A stretch of 64,000 bases of DNA, from contig CAVRGQ010000005.1 in the NCBI GenBank assembly GCA_963720785.1, positions 806,001 to 870,000 on the forward strand, written 5' to 3'. The notes beneath the pieces were generated by a model. That model was not told where the DNA came from, did no database searches, and worked only from the letters and a program-made list of their open reading frames with translations. Positions within the stretch are counted from its first letter, which is position 1. Every line of letters starts with the position of its first letter. A program made the position numbers and the translations under genes. The DNA is from CAVRGQ01 sp963720785. GTDB lineage: Bacteria; Actinomycetota; Acidimicrobiia; IMCC26256; DASPTH01. This document shows, in pieces, positions 52,516 to 62,573 of the stretch.

Positions 52516-53163
52516 CTACGAGAAGGCGGGACCGATCACGAAGCCGACGACCGCGTAGCGGTCGCCGCTCGTCACCGGGGTGACCGCGTGTTGCAGGAAG
52601 CTCGGGAAGATGGTGAGCGTGCCCTGCTGACGGGCGAGCGGGAACGGCGCGCCGAAGGCGAGGTCGCCGCCCGCGAACGTGTCGGGGTCGGACAGCAACA
52701 GACTGAAGCTCAGCTTGCGCAGCGACGACACCGGGCCGACGTCCATGTGCGCGACGTAGCCGTCGGACGACTCGCCGGCGTACCAGAGCACCTGCACCGG
52801 GTGTTCCACGCCGACGAGGCGGAACTTGTAGATCCGGTCGTTCACGGCGAACACCTGCGCGGTGATGCGGGCAGCGAGCTCGCCGTTGTTGCCGCCGGGC
52901 ACCGCGCGTTGGCGTCCCCGACGGACGTCGGCGCGCGCGGTCGACTGGTGCGCGCCCGGCTGCGTCGATCCCGTCGCCGGCGCCCACACCTTCATGTCGC
53001 TCCAGCCGTCGTCGTCGAGCCCGTCGAGGAACTCGGCGCACTCTTCGGGTGCGAGCAGGGGCGCGGTGGTGACGTCGACGAGGTTGACGTTGCTGCGCAA
53101 CTCACCGACGCGTGCGGCGATCACCGCAGCGAGCGAGGCGGGATCGGCACCGGCGTCGTCCAC
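52516..53163 (-). CDS. 2-oxoglutarate/Fe(II)-dependent oxygenase (prolyl-hydroxylase-like)
   Basis: 215 aa from GTG 53163. The double-stranded beta-helix motif is complete: HMDVG (HxD) near residue 140, LSFSLLLSDPDTFAGGDLAF, PSFLQHAVTPV (distal His) and GDRYAVVGFVI (Arg for 2-oxoglutarate). This is the P4Hc/PKHD layout, which hydroxylates amino-acid side chains, often Pro. Its position in a cluster with a Pro/Thr-rich exported peptide makes that peptide a candidate substrate (inference). It converges with the GT32-like gene. Confidence 0.88.
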   Translation of the reverse strand: MDDAGADPASLAAVIAARVGELRSNVNLVDVTTAPLLAPEECAEFLDGLDDDGWSDMKVWAPATGSTQPGAHQSTARADVRRGRQRAVPGGNNGELAARITAQVFAVNDRIYKFRLVGVEHPVQVLWYAGESSDGYVAHMDVGPVSSLRKLSFSLLLSDPDTFAGGDLAFGAPFPLARQQGTLTIFPSFLQHAVTPVTSGDRYAVVGFVIGPAFS

Positions 53164-53182
53164 GCGGCGATCAGCGCGGCGC

Positions 53183-53431
53183 TCAGGCGCCGCGGTGCTC
53201 CTGCTCGCTGATCCAGGCGACGAACTCGTCGACCTCGCCGCCGCCGTTCTCCGCCACGTACGTCTCGGCCCACTGGTCGATCTGCTGGTCGGTGAAGCCG
53301 TCGGCGCGGAGGCGGTCGCGGGCGTCGTTGCCGAGCAGACGGGCCCCCTCGATCTGTCCGAGTTCGGCCGGGATCTCCTCGGCCACTCCGGCGTCGGCCG
53401 GGCGCTCGGGCACGGGCTCGTTGGCGGTCAT
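53183..53431 (-). CDS. Small acidic helical protein
   Basis: 82 aa from ATG 53431. After a Pro/Glu-rich start it has a compact helical domain (LLGNDARDRLRADGFTDQQI, DQWAETYVAENGGG, EVDEFVAWISEQE). Short proteins with this DGFTDxQI...WAExYV pattern recur in actinobacteria, to my knowledge without function. It lies 19 bases upstream of the oxygenase gene and is probably cotranscribed with it. Confidence 0.7.
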   Translation of the reverse strand: MTANEPVPERPADAGVAEEIPAELGQIEGARLLGNDARDRLRADGFTDQQIDQWAETYVAENGGGEVDEFVAWISEQEHRGA

Positions 53432-53574
53432 CGGGTCTCCTCTCGACGGCGCTTCCAGTGGCGCCCGCCCATCATGCCCGGTGCCGCGGGCCCGGGGCAG
53501 GGCCGATGGTCAATCCCGGCGACGCGCCGCGGACCCCGCCGGTACGTTGGGGGGACCCGGCCCTCGGAGCTCGC

Positions 53575-54883
53575 ATGGCGAACGACCCCTCCGGCGACGT
53601 CCCCACCCCGACCGCTGCCCCACGACCGGTGTCGACACCCGCGCGGCGCCACGTGGTCGTGATCGGGTGTGGCTTCGGCGGCCTGCAGTGCGCCAAGGCG
53701 TTGCGCGGTTCGGCCGTCGACGTCACCATCGTCGACGCGCGCGACTACCACCTGTTCACGCCGCTGCTGTACCAGGTGGCGAGTTGCCTCCTGAATCCGT
53801 CGGAGATCGCCGCGCCGATCCGCAAGATCTTCCGGGGTGCACCGAACGTGCGCTACCGCCAGGACGAGGTGGTCGCGCTCGACACCGACTCGCAGCGCAT
53901 CTCGCTCGCGAGTGGCGCGGTGCTGGAGTACGACGCGTGCGTCGTCGCCACGGGCAGCGTCACCACCTACTACGGCATCGCCGACGTCGAGGCTCATGCC
54001 CTCGGACTGAAGGATCTTCGGGAGGCGTTGCAGCTGCGCAACCACGTGCTCGAGCGCTTCGAGGATGCCGCCACCGTCGACGACGCGGACGCGCTGGCGC
54101 CGGCTGCTCACCTTCTGCATCGTCGGTGGCGGACCGACGGGTGTGGAGTACGCGGGCGCGCTCGCCGAGTTCGTGCGGCTGGTCGTGCCGGCGGAGTACC
54201 CCGAGTTCTCGGCGGGCGACGTGCGCATCCTGCTGCTCGAGGGCGGCGACCGGGTGCTGCCGACGTTCAAGCCCCGACTGTCGGCCTACACGCGACGGGA
54301 GCTCGGCCGGCTCGGCGTCGACGTGCGCACCAACACCCTCGTCACTGCGGCCGACGCCGACGGCGTGGTGCTGCACGACGGCACCGAGATCCCCACCGCC
54401 ACGATGGTGTGGACCGCGGGCGTGGCGCCCAACACACCGACGGGCGTGCCCACCGACGCCGACGCGGGTCGCCGCATGGAGGTCGACGACCACTTCCTCG
54501 TGGTCGGCACCACCAGCACCTACGCGATCGGCGACGCGGCGACCGGGCGTGGTCCGCACGGTGAGGTGCTGCCGATGGTGTCACCCGCGGCGATGCAGGC
54601 GGGGCGCTTCGTCGCCGCGGAGATCCTGCACGGGCGCGGCCGGCGCTTCCGCTACCGCGACAAGGGCACGCTCGCCACGATCGGTCGCACGAAGGCCGTC
54701 GGGCAGGTGGGGCGCTTCTCGTTCACCGGCTTCGTCGGTTGGATCGTGTGGCTCGCGGTGCACCTCTGGTACCTGATCGGCTTCGAGAACCGGCTGCGCG
54801 TGTTGATGCGCTGGGCCTGGTACTACGTGTGGCTCGACCGGCCCGTCCGCATCGTGATCCGCGTGGGCGACCGACGCCGCTGA
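53575..54883 (+). CDS. ndh: Type II NADH:quinone oxidoreductase (one frameshift)
   Basis: About 435 aa. FAD motif HVVVIGCGFGGLQCAKAL near residue 25, DYHLFTPLLYQVASC, and the NAD motif TFCIVGGGPTGVEYAGALAE in the second frame. Then YAIGDAA and MVSPAAMQAGRFVAAEI, and a C-terminal membrane-anchoring part (FVGWIVWLAVHLWYLIGFEN). One extra G near 54097 shifts the frame. Removing it gives DALRRLLTF. NDH-2 passes electrons from NADH to menaquinone without proton pumping and would feed the bc1-caa3 chain encoded at 8-16 kb. Confidence 0.92.
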
Positions 54884-54907
54884 CGCCGCGCACCCGGATC
54901 CGGCCGC

Positions 54908-55363
54908 TCAGGCGGTGCGCTGCAGCTCGCGCACGGCCCGGCGCCAGCGCGGGCGGGCACCGTTCTCCGACGAGCACACCATCTCGGTGCCGTTCGCGGT
55001 CACACCACTCAAGCCGAGCACCGTGCAGAACGAGCCGGACCGCACGACGACGGGACTCGGCACGGGTTCCGGGGTGGGATCGGGCGCGAGATCGGGCGCG
55101 GCCACGAGGTAGTGCCGGCGCTCGCGCGCTCGCTCCGTCGTCACCGGCGCCACGATCGCGACCACGGGCGCCGGCAACGCAGCGCGCACCGCGGGTACGA
55201 GTGTCACCGGCACCGGGGCCGCCGCGGCCGAGGCTTCGGCGGTGCGGGTGGCGAGCAGGCGGCGATCGGCGCGGATCAGGTAGGTGGTCCACGCCATGAA
55301 GAGGCCCAGCGCGAGCGCCAGGGCCACCGCCACGGGAACGAGCGACACGGTCGTGAGCAGCAT
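54908..55363 (-). CDS. Single-pass membrane protein of unknown function
   Basis: 151 aa from ATG 55363. An N-terminal TM (LVPVAVALALALGLFMAWTT) precedes an Ala/Pro/Val-rich linker and a small domain with two Cys (GSFCTVLGLSGVTANGTEMV, then CSSENGARPRWRRAV). The two Cys could form a disulfide if the domain is outside. No family is recognised. It diverges from the patatin-like gene across 137 bases. Confidence 0.6.
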   Translation of the reverse strand: MLLTTVSLVPVAVALALALGLFMAWTTYLIRADRRLLATRTAEASAAAAPVPVTLVPAVRAALPAPVVAIVAPVTTERARERRHYLVAAPDLAPDPTPEPVPSPVVVRSGSFCTVLGLSGVTANGTEMVCSSENGARPRWRRAVRELQRTA

Positions 55364-55500
55364 GGGGAGTGCATCGGCGATCGGCCCCGAAAGGTTGAGC
55401 CGCCGGCGACGGGCCCGGGCCGAGTGCCCGACGGCGATTGTGGCCCCGAGCCACTTCGGCCATGCTCTGGGCACCGACGAACGCACGAGAGGGCAGTCCC

Positions 55501-58500
55501 GTGACGAATCCCGGCAACGAGGCACCCCCCGACCTCCACGACGAGGACACGCTCGGCGATCCCGTCCCCGACGCCACGCCCGACCCCGCGCGCGGCGCCC
55601 AGCGCGTGTCGGCGGGCACGCAGGACGTGCGCTTCGCCGCCGCGATGACCGGGGGCGTGAGCCTCGCCATCTGGATGGGCGGCGTGGCCCGCGAGCTCAA
55701 CCTGCTCGAACAGGCGTCGCGCGTCCGGGAGTCGCTGACCACCGACGACGCCCTGCCCACCGTCGATCCGGAGACCGTGGTCGACGGCCAGCCGATCCCG
55801 CCGGCCGTGATCAGTCGGGCGCGTTACCTGCGCCTGCTCGAACTCCTCGACCTCACCGTCAACACCGACATCCTCTCGGGCACCAGCGCGGGTGGCATCA
55901 ACGCCGCGCTGCTCGGCTTCACCCGCGCCCGCGGGCTCGACCTCGGCATCCTGCGCGACGTGTGGCTGAGCACGGGCTCGTTCGAGCTGCTGCTGCGCGA
56001 CCCCGGTGAGACGAGCCCACCGTCGCTCCTCCAGGGTGACGGCGTGCTGCTCGCCGGCCTGAACCGCGGCATCGAACAGCTGGGCGCCACGCCCCCGACC
56101 ACGCCCGCGTCGTCGGGCAATCCCCTCGCGGCACCGCCGCAGACCACGGTGTTCGTCACCACCACGCTGCTCAGCGGCGAGACGAGTCGCTTCACCGACA
56201 ACTTCGGCACGCTGGTGCAAGACGTGGAGCACCGCGGCCTGTTCCGCTTCGACGACGAGCAGCTGAAGGCCGACGAGCGACCGCGGCGCGCTGGCGCTCG
56301 CGGCGCGCAGCAGCGCGTCGTTCCCGGGCGCGTTCGAACCGGCGTTCCTGCCGTGCGGTCACACGGTCGACGACGCCCACCCCGACATGGCGCCCTTCTC
56401 CAACATCACGCGCGACCACTTCGTGGCCGACGGCGGGCTGCTCATGAACCGGCCGATCAAGCCGCTCATCGAGGAGGTGTTCACGCGTCCCGCCGACCGT
56501 CAGGTGCGGCGCGTCCTGCTCTACGTGGTGCCGTCACCGGGTGAGGCGCCCGACCCGCGCGCGACGCCCGCCGTCGACCGGTTCGACCAGCCGCTCTCGT
56601 TCGGCGGCGCGCTGCTGAAGGACATCGGCGCGGTGCTCGGGCAGTCGATCGGCGCGGAGCTACGCGCGATCCGCCAGCACAACGACGCGGTCGCCGGCAT
56701 GGCCGACGCGCGCCTGCGCGTCGCCGAGCTCGCGAACCGCGTGCGGGGCACGTCGCTCGGGCTCCTGCGCCCGGAGGCCCTCGCCGACTACCGCAACCGT
56801 GAGTCGCACGCGCTCGCGGCTCCCGGCGTGACTGCGCTCATGCGCGCGCTCACCACGATGTCGGCGGCCGCCATGCCGCCGCGGTGGGCCGCCGCGCTCG
56901 CACCGGGGGCAACCGGGCAGGCCGATTGTCTCGAAGCGGCGGCGAAGCGGATCGCGCAACCCTGGGGCACCGACGTGCCCGAGCCCGGCGACGTCGATGC
57001 CATCGTCGCGTTCGGGCGTGGCCCGTTCGACGGTGCCAAGGCCACCGTGCTCGCGATGCTGCGCGGCGGGGTGGTCGCTGGCGCGCAACGAAGCCGACCG
57101 CGTGCAGCTCGCCGCTGCGACCGACGCGGTGCACCAGGCGCTCGCCACCCCGGCGGAACCCAACCTGGCGCGGGTGGTGGCCGACGCACTCGGCGACATC
57201 ACCCCCGCGTCCGACCGCAAGCTGCGCGACTTCGCCGCCGACCTGGCGGTCGCGATCGAGGCGCTGCGCAATGCGGGCGATCTCGCGGCGGGCTGGACGA
57301 AGCTCGCCGCCGCGATCGACGGCGTGGCGCCGCTCCTCGGCGCGCTCGCCACGTCGACCCCGGCCGCGGGTGTGCTGCAGCGCGAGCGGGTCGCCGCGAA
57401 AGCGGAGCTCGCCACCTACCTCGAGTACCTCGGCTCACCCGACCAGGCGCCAGGCGACGCGTCGGCACAGTCGCAGGTGTCACCCGAGCTCACCGTCACG
57501 AGCCTGTTCCAACTGCACGTGATCACGCGGTCGATGCTGCCGACCACGGTGCAGACCGAGCAGCCGCTCGAGCTGGTGCAGGTGAGTGCCGACACCCGCG
57601 GCGCGCTCACCCCCGAACGGAAGTTCGCGACCGACAAGCTCACCGGCCTGCAGCTGCACCACTTCGGCGCGTTCTACAAGTCGTCGTGGCGGGCCAACGA
57701 CTGGATGTGGGGCCGCCTCGACGGCGCGGGGTGGCTGGTGCACATCCTCCTCGACCCGCGCCGCATCCAGGTGCTGGCCGAGAACGCCGGCACCGCGGCG
57801 CGCCCCGGCCAACGGGCGCAGTGGTTCCTCGCCCGGGTCCGGGAGCTGTTCCCGATGCTCCCCGACCCGAGCAGCGCGGTCGCCGACGACTTGAAGTTCC
57901 TCGACGACCCCACCACCCCGGCGAAGCGCCAGCTCACCGACCTCTCGATGTGGATCGCCACTGCGTTCCAGCGGCGCATCGCGGTGGAGGAGGTGCCGGT
58001 CGTCGCCCGCGAGGTGATCGTGAACCCCACGCTGCAGGACAGCCAGTGGGCGGTCGACGTGCTCAAGATCAGCAACACCCCCGAAGCGATGGTCGCGGCG
58101 GTGCAGGCTGCCGCCGCGGCGGTCACGAGCGACCACTGGAACACCGCGCAGGAGTCGCTGCGCAAGTGGCTCGACCAACAGCCGCTCCCGACCCTCGGCG
58201 GCCCGGTGCTGGAGGAGTTGCTCGTCGAGAAGCTGCAGTCGTGCCCGGTGCCGGCCGAGACGCTCGAGCGAGAAGTCGGTCAGCCGCTCTTCACGAAGAC
58301 GGTCACGAAGGCCGCCGCCGTCGGCGCCGCCGCCACCGCCGAGGCGAAGGAGCTCCCCACGGTGCTCAAGCCCACGCTCGGCGTGGTGCGCAAGGCGACG
58401 TTGCTCGCCTACCGCCTCGCGGCGGTGAACCGCGGCAACGGCCGGGCGCTCGCGTTCGGCGGCGCGCTGCTCGCGGTGATCGGGTTCGTGATGCTGGCGA

Positions 58501-58898
58501 CGTCGCAGCTCGTGCTCGGGCTGACTGGCGTGGTCGTGATGGGCGCGGGCATCTACCTGCTGTTGCTCGTCACCTGGCGCGACATCAAGACGTTCGGGGC
58601 GGTGGTCGGCTTCGTCGCGGCGGGGCTCGCGATCACCGCAGGCGTCGCCTTGTTCGCCGACGGCGTGCGCAGCTGGCTGTTCGACACGCCCGCGCTGCAG
58701 AAGGATCAGGGCTGGGTGAGCGAGGACGTGCTCCCCTGGTTGCGCAGCCCGGCCTGGCACGCGCCGGTGGTGTGGTTCGCGCTCGTGCTGCTCGTCACCG
58801 GCGTCGGCCTCACGATCGCCACCCTTTCGAAGCGGGTCAAGGCCGCCGAGGCCAAGAAGCCGGCGACGACTGCACCGACGCCGCCACCCGCCGGGTAG
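55501..58898 (+). CDS. Large patatin-like phospholipase (DUF3376) membrane protein, two frameshifts
   Basis: About 1,131 aa from GTG 55501. Patatin catalytic features are the oxyanion loop GGVSLAIWMGGVARE near residue 57, nucleophile SGTSAGGINAALLG near 127 and the dyad Asp in FVADGGLLMNRPIKPL near 310. The next 700 residues are mostly helical (DUF3376-like, YKSSWRANDWMWGRLDG). Four C-terminal TM helices (about 980-1110) anchor it. Shifts near 56285 and 57085 are each one extra base. Patatins hydrolyse acyl lipids. Proteins of this size in actinobacteria are uncharacterised. Confidence 0.85.
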
Positions 58899-58911
58899 CC
58901 ACGCGCAACAC

Positions 58912-59366
58912 CTACAGGCGGATCGCCGCGACCATCACGCCGGCCAGAGCCGTGAACGTCGAGACCATCACCAACGTCTGCGCGCGGAACCGGCGATACA
59001 TCTCGGCACGCAGGTCGGCGCCCTGCGCGCGCGCAGGTCGGCACCCTGCGCCTGCATCTCCGCACGCAGCAGCTCGAACTTGTGGTCGACGAGGTCGAAG
59101 TTGTGCTCAATGGCCAAGAAGCGAGCATCGACCGCCGCAAACCGCAGATCCATCCGCGCTTCGAATGCATCGAGCTTGTGGTCGAACCGCTGCTCCGAGG
59201 CCGCGAAGCGCTCCTCCCACGCGGCGAAGCGCAGATCCAGCGTGTGGTTGGTGACGAGGTCACCCCACCCACCCGGGGGCCGGTCCATCAGGATCTCCGC
59301 GCCGCTCACACCAACCAGCTCCACCAACCGACTTCGCAGTTGTGTCCAGGATTCGTCGACAGTCAT
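58912..59366 (-). CDS. PPxGW coiled-coil membrane protein, copy 3 (frameshifted)
   Basis: About 151 aa from ATG 59366: MTVDESWTQLRSRLVELVGV, SGAEILMDRPPGGWGDLVTN, then a coiled coil with repeats such as RFAAVDARFLAIEHNFDLVD and AEMQAQGADLRA. Near 59025 one base is missing. Past it, EMYRRFRAQTLVMVSTFT and the TM helix ALAGVMVAAIRL finish the protein at TAG 58912-58914. It is paralogous to the 62024 gene (about 88 % DNA identity at the 5' end by eye). Function is unknown. Confidence 0.75.
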
Positions 59367-59470
59367 CGCACCTCTTCCATGGCTTGCGGCTCTCGGGGAA
59401 GAGGACGACGACGAAAACTGCCGACTCGAAAACTGTAACGCGTCGGTGTGACAGCGAAACAGGGCGTTGC

Positions 59471-59653
59471 TCAGGCCCACCGCCCGATCGCAATGGCGAT
59501 GCATGTGATCAGGCACATCGAGGAGCACTGGATCAAGGTCCACCTGCGGAACATCCGGCGGATCTCCGCACGGTTCTCTTCCAGGCGGCGCTGGAACTCC
59601 GGGTCGGCCCGCAGTTCGAGTTCGATGGAGGGATCCACAACGAACGGTTGCAC
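59471..59653 (-). CDS. Small tail-anchored protein, cassette partner A
   Basis: 60 aa from GTG 59653. A charged helix (LRADPEFQRRLEENRAEIRR) leads into MFRRWTLIQCSSMCLITCIA, a C-terminal membrane helix. It shares the pattern EI-R-[MI]FR[RK]WT-IQCS with the 62574 gene. It lies upstream of the copy 3 coiled-coil gene and is the first gene of the duplicated cassette. Confidence 0.65.
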   Translation of the reverse strand: MQPFVVDPSIELELRADPEFQRRLEENRAEIRRMFRRWTLIQCSSMCLITCIAIAIGRWA

Positions 59654-59733
59654 GATGAGAAGCGTACGCCGACGACACCTCGACGGGAAGAGGTGACCGT
59701 GACGGGCGGTGACGGGGCTGGGTACGCTCCGGC

Positions 59734-62020
59734 GTGACCACGAACAGTGCCCCGACCGACACCTCGCCCCTGCTCGCCGACCTCCGCGTCGTCATCATCG
59801 GGGAGAGCATCGCCGCCGCGGTGGTGGGCATGACGCTCGGCGACTTCGGCGCCGACGTGCTGCTCGTCGAGCCGCCCGGCGGCAGCCGGCTGCGCGCCTG
59901 CGCCCGCGTGGACGTCGTGGTCACGCGCGCTGCGCACCGAGGAGATCGACCTCACCACCGACGCTGGCAGAGCACGCATCACGGAGCTCGGCGAAGACCG
60001 CCGACGTCGCCCTCGTCGCGCTCGAACCCGCGACGGCCGATCGCCTCGGCGTCGACGGGCCGACGCTGTGCGCGGCGAACCCGCGCCTCGTGCACTGCGA
60101 GATCACCGGCTTCGGCCGCGAGTCACCCGCTGAGCGACGTGCCCGGGCACGACGCGCTGGTCAGCTCCGCGGCCGGCCGCGCCTACGAGTTCGGCGTGAT
60201 CTTCGAAGGCGAGCGCCCCGCCTTCCCCGCGGTGCCCGTCGCCACGCACGGCGCGGCGATGCTCGCGCTGCAGGGGATCTTCGCCGCGCTCGTCGAACGC
60301 GAAACCACCGGAGCGGGTCAGCAGGTGGCCACGAGCCTCCTGCGCGCGCTCAGCGTGTTCGACCTCAGCGGCTGGACGCCCGACAGCCCGCGCCAACTGC
60401 GCCTCGGCGACTCGCCGATGCTCTTCTACCCCGAGGCGCGCACGCGCGACGGCGTATGGTTGCAGTTCAGCCAGAACGGCCCGCGCCTCTACCGCGCGTT
60501 CCTGCGCGCGCTCGATCTCGAGCACCTCTTCGACGACGAGCGCTTCCGCACCGCGCCGCACATCCCCGTCCCCGAACACGCACGCGAGCTGCGCACGATC
60601 GTGATGCGCCGGGTCGAGGAACGCACGTGGGCCGAGTGGCAGCCGGTGTTCGCCGCCGACCCCGACATCTCCGCCGAGCCGTTCCTGCGTCCCGGCGACG
60701 CGCTCACCCACCCGCAGCTCGTCGCCACCGGCGACGTGGTCGAGCGCGACGACCCGCAGCTCGGGAAGGTGCGCGAGCTCGGCCCGTTGTTCACCTGGAC
60801 GACCACGCCCGCGCCCGTCGGCCCCGCCGGCGCGCCCGCCGCGGCGTCGCTCCTCGAAGGCGTCACCGTGTTGGAGCTCGCCACGTGGATCGCGACGCCG
60901 ATGGCCGCCGCGCTGCTCGCCGAGCTCGGCGCCCGCGTGATCAAGATCGAACCGCTCGTGGGCGACCCGATGCGCAACACCGGCCCCGCGGGCCTCAAGT
61001 GCGTGCAGGGCAAGGAGAGCATCACCGTCGACCTCAAGACGGCCGAAGGCGTGGCCATCGTGCAGCGCCTCGCCGCGCAGGCCGACGTGTTCCTGCACAA
61101 CTACCGCCCCGGTGTGCCCGAACGCCTCGGCATCGACGACGCCACCCTGCGCGCCGCGAACCCCGGCCTCGTGTACGCTGTACGCGGGTTCCTACGGGTC
61201 GACGGGCCCGTGCGCGGCGCTCCCCGCGTTCCACGTGACCGTCGGCGCGATCATCGGCGGCGCGCTCGCGCAGCAGGGCACCGGACCGCTCCCCGGCGCC
61301 GGACGTCGAGCTCTCCGACGAGGAGCTCGGGTGGTGGTCGCGTCGTCTGATGCGTGCCAACGAGTCGAACCCCGACTTCAACGCCGCGCTCACCGTCGCC
61401 GCCGCGGTCACGATGGCGTTGTTCGCACGGGCCCGCACCGGCGCGGGGCAGTCGATCGAGACGCGGATGATGGGCGCCAACGCCTACGTGCTCGCCGAGC
61501 ACTTCGTCGACTATCCGGGCCGTCCGCCGCGCGTGCTGCCCGACGCCGACATCCTCGGCCTGCACGCCGGGTTCCGCCTCTACGAGGCGGCCGACGGCTG
61601 GGTGTTCGTCGCCGCAATCGACGACGCCGCGCAGCAACGCCTCGCCGAGGCGCTCGATGCACCGAGACACCCGCCGGAGTGGGAGGCGAGCTTCGCCAAT
61701 CGGTCGGTCGACGAGTGGGTGCACGACCTCGCCGCAGCCGGCGTCACCTGCGTGCGCGTGCACGACGGCATGTACGCCGACTACGTGCTGTCGTCGTCAT
61801 GGGCCGAGCCCCTCGGCTTCACCGAGCAGTCGGCCGACGGTGGGCTCGGCCCGTACGTCCGCTACGGCCGCATGGTGCGGGACCGCCCACGACCTCGGAG
61901 CACCCGGCCCAGCGGACCGGGCCGGCGCGGCAGACCGCCGCCATCCTCGGCGAGCTCGGCTACTCCGCCGACGAAATCGCCGGCCTGCTTGCCGACGGAG
62001 TCGTCGGAAGACCCGAGTAG
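59734..62020 (+). CDS. Double-domain CaiB/BaiF CoA-transferase-like protein (several frameshifts)
   Basis: About 762 aa spread over three frames. Half one: LADLRVVIIGESIAAAVVGM, DFGADVLLVEPPGGSRL, PGHDALVSSAAGRAYEFG. Half two: LLEGVTVLELATWIATPMAA, GARVIKIEPLVGDPMRNTGP, VQGKESITVDLKT, VFLHNYRPGVPERLGI and LYAGSYGSTGP. Both halves look like CaiB domains, and DLKT carries the usual Asp region. Shifts lie near 59933, 59990, 60130, 61180, 61293 and 61883. Family III CoA transferases move CoA between acids, and fused forms also include racemases. With this many breaks, a true pseudogene is possible. Confidence 0.75.
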
Positions 62021-62023
62021 CGG

Positions 62024-62467
62024 TTACAGCCGGATAGCCGCGACGATCACCCCGCCCACGGCAGTGATCGTGGAAACCATCACCAATGTCTGCGCGCGGA
62101 AGCGGCGATACATCTCGGCGCGCAGGTCGGCACCCTGCACCTGCACTTCGGCGCGCAAGTCGGCACCCTGCACCTGCATCTCCGAACGCAGCAGGGCGAA
62201 GTTGTGGTCGACGAGGTCGAAGTTGTGGTCGACGGACGCGAAGCGAGCATCGACCGCAGCGAACCGCAGATCCATGCGGGCCTCGAGCGCGTCGAGCCTG
62301 CGGTCGAAGCGCTCCTCCCACGCGGCGAAACGCAGATCGAGCGTGTGGTTGGTGACGAGGTCACTCCACCCACCCGGGGGACGGTCCATCAGGATGTCCG
62401 CGCCGCTCACACCAACCAGCTCCACCAACCGAGTCCGGAGTCTCACCCAGTCTTCGTCGACAGTCAT
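62024..62467 (-). CDS. PPxGW coiled-coil membrane protein, copy 4
   Basis: 147 aa from ATG 62467, intact: TVDEDWVRLRTRLVELVGV, ADILMDRPPGGWSDLVTNHT, a long coiled coil including the repeat EMQVQGADLRA / EVQVQGADLRA, then EMYRRFRAQTLVMVSTITAV and a TM helix ending AAIRL. It gives the intact reference for copy 3. The stop lies three bases from the CaiB-like gene end (converging). Confidence 0.8.
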   Translation of the reverse strand: MTVDEDWVRLRTRLVELVGVSGADILMDRPPGGWSDLVTNHTLDLRFAAWEERFDRRLDALEARMDLRFAAVDARFASVDHNFDLVDHNFALLRSEMQVQGADLRAEVQVQGADLRAEMYRRFRAQTLVMVSTITAVGGVIVAAIRL

Positions 62468-62573
62468 CGCACCTCTCCCGGGGTTCGTGGCTCTCGGGGA
62501 AGAGGTCGACGCCAAAGAAACAGCCGACTCCGAAAACTGTAACGCGCGGGTGTGACAGCGAACAGGGAGGGGC

